From: Nectonema munidae
Lineage: Eukaryota; Nematomorpha; Nectonematoida; Nectonematidae
DNA length: 64,000 nucleotides
Assembly: GCA_030549495.1 (NCBI GenBank)
Contig: JAUIRK010000905.1
Coordinates: 67,001 to 131,000 of the forward strand
Reading direction: 5' to 3'
Position numbers and translations under genes: made by a program. Below the pieces are notes generated by a model. It was not told the DNA's origin, searched no databases, and worked only from the letters and a program-made list of their open reading frames with translations. This document shows, one piece after another, positions 59,465-64,000 of the stretch. Every line of letters starts with the position of its first letter. Position 1 is the stretch's first letter.

Positions 59465-61303
59465 TAGGGCGGTTAAAAGTCAATAAAGTCAACTTTTTAG
59501 ATTTAACTGCACAATTATATAGATTTACGATGTAACACAAATCTTCAGTTTTATATACTTTTTTTCGTATTTTTTATGTCAATTAAAGTCAACTTTTTTA
59601 TGTTGGGTCAACTTTTTTCCATATAGTCAATTTTTTTTGTTAGGTCAATTTTTGAATTTGACGATATTTGATATAATAAAACTTTAACATAATAGATACG
59701 AGCGAGAAAAAGAGAAGCAGTGAGAAAAGTGGCGCGAGAGAAAGAGAGATAAATGGCAACATATGTTACATTATGCAATTTGCATTCTTTGATACAAGTT
59801 TTTAAATTGATTGTTTGTTTTCACTCCAACTTTCATATTTTTGTTATGCCAAAGGTTGCTTCTTCCAAAATTTCAAAGATTCTTCAAATTGTTGATCGTT
59901 TCCTAGAGAATTTATCTTATCCTCGAACAAAGAACTTTTGTATACTATGTTAAACAACTGTAAATTACGAAAAAAAATTTTTTTGAAAAACACAGAAGTA
60001 CTAAAAAGCATCAAATGCATTGAACTCTTTACCAAGTACTTCAAATATATTGAAATATTCCGAAAAAATTGATAAAAACTTCACAAAAAAGTTAGTCAAA
60101 TGTTTTTTGGAATCTAATATACACAAGTTGGGACACTCAAGTTTAATGAACTTTTTCAAAGATTTGGGGTACACATTAGCATCAATTTCAACTAGTAGGC
60201 TTATTGTCGATGAACTTGCAGATGAAAGTTTTTCTAAAATAAAATTAAAAATTGCTAATAAAAAGGTTTTCTTAATGATGGATGAAACAGATGTGTATGG
60301 CGAATCTTTCATTAATGTTCTTATTGGCACTTTAGATTAACCAAATAAGGTGTATGCAGTGAAGACAAAGTTCATTGATGTCTCAATTAATTCGCAAATG
60401 GTGATATTTGTTTTTGACGACTTAATTAAGCAGCTAGATATAAATAGAGAAGATTTTTGCTTATTTTTAAGCGATGCTGCCAAATATAATATTTCTGCAG
60501 GTAAACAACTGAAGGTTCTATACCCTACTATGTTTCACGTTACATGCTCTGCCCATCTTTTACACATTTGTGCATTAAAAGTAAAGGCACATTTTAAAGA
60601 AGTTGATGAAGTGATTGCTTCTGTTAAAGCAGCCACAATCAAGAACATGGCAAGAAAAAGAAAAATTCAAATCGATCGGCTATCCTCCTCATCCAATTGT
60701 TACAAGATGGGGAAGTTGGATAAAAGAGCATTGTACTACTATACAAATTTAAATAAAGTAAAGGAAATAGTTGAGACTTTTGATGAAGAAGAAGGAATTT
60801 TAGTAAGAAGAGTAAAAGAAGAGTTAATAAAGAAAGTTTAATAGAGGACTTGATTAGTATCAAAAGAAGTTATGGACAACTGATTGAGATGATCGAAAAA
60901 CAGAAAGTTTAAATTTAAAGGCATTTGTAATGTATGAAAATTTACATTTTGAAGATGAATGTGATATAAAAACTTATTTCGATAGAAGAATAAATTCAAA
61001 CGATCTAGTTCAAATAACGAAGATGGATGATAAAAGTGTGTCTCCATCTTTATGATCTCCTTCAAAATTGTCAAGCTACAACAGTAGCTGTAGAGTGATC
61101 TTTTTCCATGCTTAAAAAACTTATGTCCAAAGACAGAAATTTTTCGAAGGAGAACATTTTCAAGTATTTCATGTTATATTATAACAGCAATTGTTGGTTC
61201 ATTTCAATAAATTTTTAGGTTAACTTTTTTTTCTAAAAGTTAATTTTTTTACATTGATTTGTCAACTTTTCAGAATTTTTTAGGTCAATTTTTGTTGCCC
61301 CTA
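59465..61303 (+). mobile_element. hAT-superfamily DNA transposon, nearly full length, inactive
   Basis: Ends TAGGGCGG and CCGCCCTA-like TTGCCCCTA are inverted, and GTTATAAC flanks both sides (59457-59464 and 61304-61311), an exact 8-base duplication typical of hAT. Both ends carry subterminal repeats of GTCAACTTTTT. The transposase frame starts near 59849. A Cys pair (FCILC) from a BED-like finger is followed by LVKCFLESNIHKLGHSSL, like the hAT lineage that gave vertebrate CGGBP1. Then come the first Asp region MMDETDVYGESFINVLIG, FLSDAAKYNISAGKQL, TMFHVTCSAHLLHICAL and, in a shifted frame, IVTRWGSWIKE. The C-terminal dimerisation block SFSMLKKLMSKDRNF follows near 61090-61140. Breaks: in-frame stops after FCILC, after IGTLD and before SFSMLK (CGA to TGA likely), a frame-shifted stretch around 60660-60740, and decay after 60840. 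Confidence 0.85.
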
Positions 61304-62072
61304 GTTATAACCAATCATACTGTGACTCAATCTATAAAATTCAATATTTATTGCAAATTGAGTATTCATTTTGGGATTTGTTTTAGAAATCATTATTTCT
61401 TCCTTAACGATTCTTTCATTATCATCATAACATTTGTGCTGTTTTGATAACTGTAAAAGATCGTTTGGGTACTTATTGCTATTATGATAAGTAAAAAAAT
61501 GGAATCATTAAGAATTGGCGTTTTTGTATTTTATATTATAGAGGTGTTCTCTGAGTCTAAATAACATTGGATGGCTTATTTCTCTTATATAATACTCCTA
61601 AAATAGTTTACATGTGAGCTTGTATACAATATTTTTTTCATTACATCTAGCATTTTCAATTATTTGGCATTTTTCATCACATCTTAGGTTTTTTGGTTTA
61701 AGTGTCGCATACTTATTCTTATTAGTTGTATTAATTATGTTCATACGTGTTTTCTTTTTTAAATTGAATTCTAGCGAATCTATTGAGGTTATAGTATAGT
61801 TTTGACGAATCTGCCCTTCGATAAAATACAGAACTCATTGGTATACCTTTAGAATTTAAAAATAATTGTTATAATATGAAATAAAAAGCGAAGAGGTCTA
61901 TTGCTTTAGTGTTAATTTTTCATTGGCTAATTCGTCTCAAAAAATAAAAACGCTAAAATGTGTGAAGAAGATCTACCCTGCTTATAAAATAACACCAATG
62001 AGCAAAACATCCTAAAGTTAGCCACTTTAAAAATGAATCAAGTCTAAAAAGAATACGCAAAATTCGCCTTAA
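61304..62072. other. Intergenic region, nothing recognised
   Basis: AT-rich, two hydrophobic plus-strand frames of about 60 codons with no gene-like context. Confidence 0.4.
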
Positions 62073-62273
62073 CCCTTTCAGGCACAATGGGACAGCAGTG
62101 TACAAAAATGGTCTGCTTAATTTATATAAAAACTCATTGAGAAAGAAAGCAGACGACGTTAACGCCCAGAGTCGACTTTACAAAAATAAAATCGTCTGCG
62201 TTTATCAAAGCTCTTTAATACAAATCTTCTACTTTACATTAGATATCGTCTGATTATTCTGGTCGTTAACGGG
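62073..62273. mobile_element. MITE, TTAA-target family, copy 3 (201 bp)
   Basis: Flanked by TTAA at 62069-62072 and 62274-62277. The right half GTCGACTTTACAAAAAT, AATCGTCTGCGTTTATCAA, AGATATCGTCTGATTATTCT and GGTCGTTAACGGG is almost identical to copy 1 at 2.4 kb. The left half (CCCTTTCAGGCACAATGGG) is absent from the 130-base copies, so those may be internally deleted forms. Confidence 0.7.
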
Positions 62274-63739
62274 TTAAAGGTAAACAAATTTATTCAGGTT
62301 GGAGTAGTAAATGATTAATTTATCAAATCGGCATAATTGATATAAAAAAATTTTGATACGCTACAAATATCAATAAGGAAAGTAGCAAGGAAATATTTGT
62401 TGTTAGTTGATAAATTAATGCGCTGTGACACTCACTCTTGTTGATATTCATTTTTATGACTGACCTATTTCTATCTCTATTTTTTACTAAATATTTGATG
62501 ATTTTTTTTAAAAATTGCGAAGAATAGGCATGCTTCTTCCTTTACTGAAGGATTTACAAATACATAGACATATCTTTTTAATGTTCATTAGTTAAAGTTA
62601 AAAGTTTTAAATGAACAAATACATTAGGCAAAAAACAATGCCGTTTAAATCCCATACCAAAGATAAACATCTGCTTATCTTTTATGGAGACGTTTTAAAA
62701 ATTAACCACTATAATGAACATTTTAATACAATAAGTTGGATAGATAAAAGGCAAAAAAACAAGCGATCAACTAGAGAGATGAGAAGAATTAAGAAAAAAA
62801 TTGAGAAGAAAAGAGGCATGAATATAGGAGGGAGCGTGAGAATAATCAAATGCATTACAAAGATAGAGAGAGCGTGCTTGTTAAATAAATCAAGCTTGTA
62901 TATTAAAACAAAATTCCAGGCAACCTCTGATTTCAGGCATCTTGATAAAACAGTTTGAAGATGCTTTATGCAGTCTTCTAATCTCTAATAAATCAATTCA
63001 TACAAAGTGAATCCAAACTTACTTTATATAAAAAAACATATCGCAAAGGGGTAGAAAAATATATCAATAAAATGAATAATGATTTTACTTATATACATAG
63101 TTATAGCTCCAGCAAGAACTGCTAATCAAAGATTCATGTGATTTATCCTGAAAGTTTTCTAAATCTATCTTCCCTGTTTCTACGAAATTCTAAAAAAGGG
63201 TGTTAAACAATGAATAAATTGAAATGTACGATTTATATGTAAAAGTTTTAAATGAACAAAAAATAATGATAAAAAAACCCCAACAAGTAGAAAGAGGAAA
63301 ACATGGAATAATAATTTGTCTAAATTAAAAATTAGCTCATAGTAACATTATGAATTGTCAGCAATCAGTATAAATTTTAACAATCATATTCGCAATAACA
63401 AAAAATTTGAAAATAAATTGTCTCTTTTTTGATTTGGAAGAATGAACACCCAGTGTATTAGCACAATCGATAATGCTTAAGAAAAAGGTACACAGTTAAT
63501 CTAAAATACATATCACATGACATAGATATATGTAATAAACACTTTCAGGGTTGAACAAAATGAGAAAATAACATCAAGTTGAGCTTATTTTTATGGGTAT
63601 TAAACCACAACTAATAATACATTTGATCAAATCAAATTATGATTTTGGTATAAAAAAAAATACGCCAACTCTCTTACTTCTAACAGGTGGAGAGTTATGG
63701 CTTTAAATGGAAACTATCAGCCGATATGTTGATATATAT
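62274..63739. other. Intergenic region with one unassigned open frame
   Basis: A plus-strand frame of 115 codons (62611-62958) encodes a strongly basic product (KRQKNKRSTREMRRIKKK) with no recognisable domain, promoter or splice pattern. Low-complexity purine-rich DNA would give the same, so I do not call a gene. Confidence 0.3.
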
Positions 63740-63900
63740 TCAAAAGTAAAACTTTCCTATTTATTTGTATTAATACATTTCTGACAAAAAATCTAGACAT
63801 GCATACACGCATGCATACTACATACATATTGACATTAAACACACATACACTGAAATACTTGAATCTCAAAAATAACGGTATAGCCATAGTAACAGACACA
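63740..63900 (-). repeat. Dispersed repeat R1, copy 3
   Basis: Read on the minus strand it follows copies 1 and 2: CTATACCGTTATTTTTGAGA, GTGTATGTGTGTTTAATG, a CATG microsatellite, GCATGTCTAGAT, TTTTTTGTCAG and GTATTAATACAAATAAATAG. The TTAA site used by the MITE in copy 1 is intact here. Confidence 0.6.
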
Positions 63901-64000
63901 TTCGCTTTATCAAAAAAATTTACACCCTAGAAGCTTTACCAAGTTCCAAATAAAATGGCATGGAGTGAATAGTTGGATGGGTATTATCAAAATTGTGCAT

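Noticed and set aside
1-64000. LTR retrotransposon, endogenous virus or Polinton remains
   Set aside because: No paired long terminal repeats, and no gag-, capsid-, envelope- or integrase-like coding stretch recognised.

Overview
The window is AT-rich, intron-containing and crowded with DNA transposons, MITEs, a LINE and tRNA-derived SINEs. It reads as nuclear DNA of an arthropod-like invertebrate. A copepod such as a sea louse would fit the base composition and transposon mix, but that is a guess. I see no bacterial signals, no CRISPR, no rRNA or tRNA gene, and no LTR or virus-derived element.

Two host genes can be followed, both on the minus strand. The first (1-4487, running off the left edge) encodes a secreted DBH/MOXD-type copper monooxygenase with a DOMON domain. 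Its four visible exons join in phase and have a TATA box upstream, but three of the four copper ligands that fall inside the window are replaced. The second gene runs from about 56.6 kb down to a stop codon near 22.27 kb. I assembled it from 18 small exons, mostly joining in phase, spread over some 34 kb. It looks like a propeller-type beta-rich N-terminal half, a long helical-repeat half and a Cys-pair C-terminus. I do not recognise the family with confidence; short stretches recall tethering and coat proteins such as NBAS/Rod.

Everything else is mobile DNA, much of it lying in the introns of the second gene. Left part: an intronic foldback element (3.5 kb), a TTAA-target MITE, a hAT-like MITE (7.5 kb) and a piggyBac 3' end (10.1-10.6 kb). 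Middle: SINE copies (12.6, 17.0, 20.5 kb); a small Cys-rich gene of a recurrent arthropod family, broken by a frameshift and directly abutted by a 5'-inverted LINE (18.2-20.1 kb); a foldback (24.4 kb); a Tigger-like transposon with clean ends (27.79-29.54 kb); a LINE tail split by a foldback (32.8-33.7 kb); and a 4.3 kb Tigger-like element holding piggyBac pieces and two MITEs (34.79-39.05 kb). Right part: another foldback (42.8 kb), an antisense LINE fragment (43.5-44.4 kb), a structured repeat (45.5-45.9 kb), a tandem duplication (53.9 kb), a homopolymer tract that may be an assembly fault (54.4 kb), a TA-target element (58.4-59.25 kb) and a nearly full-length hAT transposon with an exact 8-bp target duplication (59.47-61.30 kb).

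The best leads are the apparently dead copper monooxygenase, the unrecognised large gene, the twin-primed LINE beside the broken Cys-rich gene, and a MITE family whose filled and empty target sites can both be read inside this one window.
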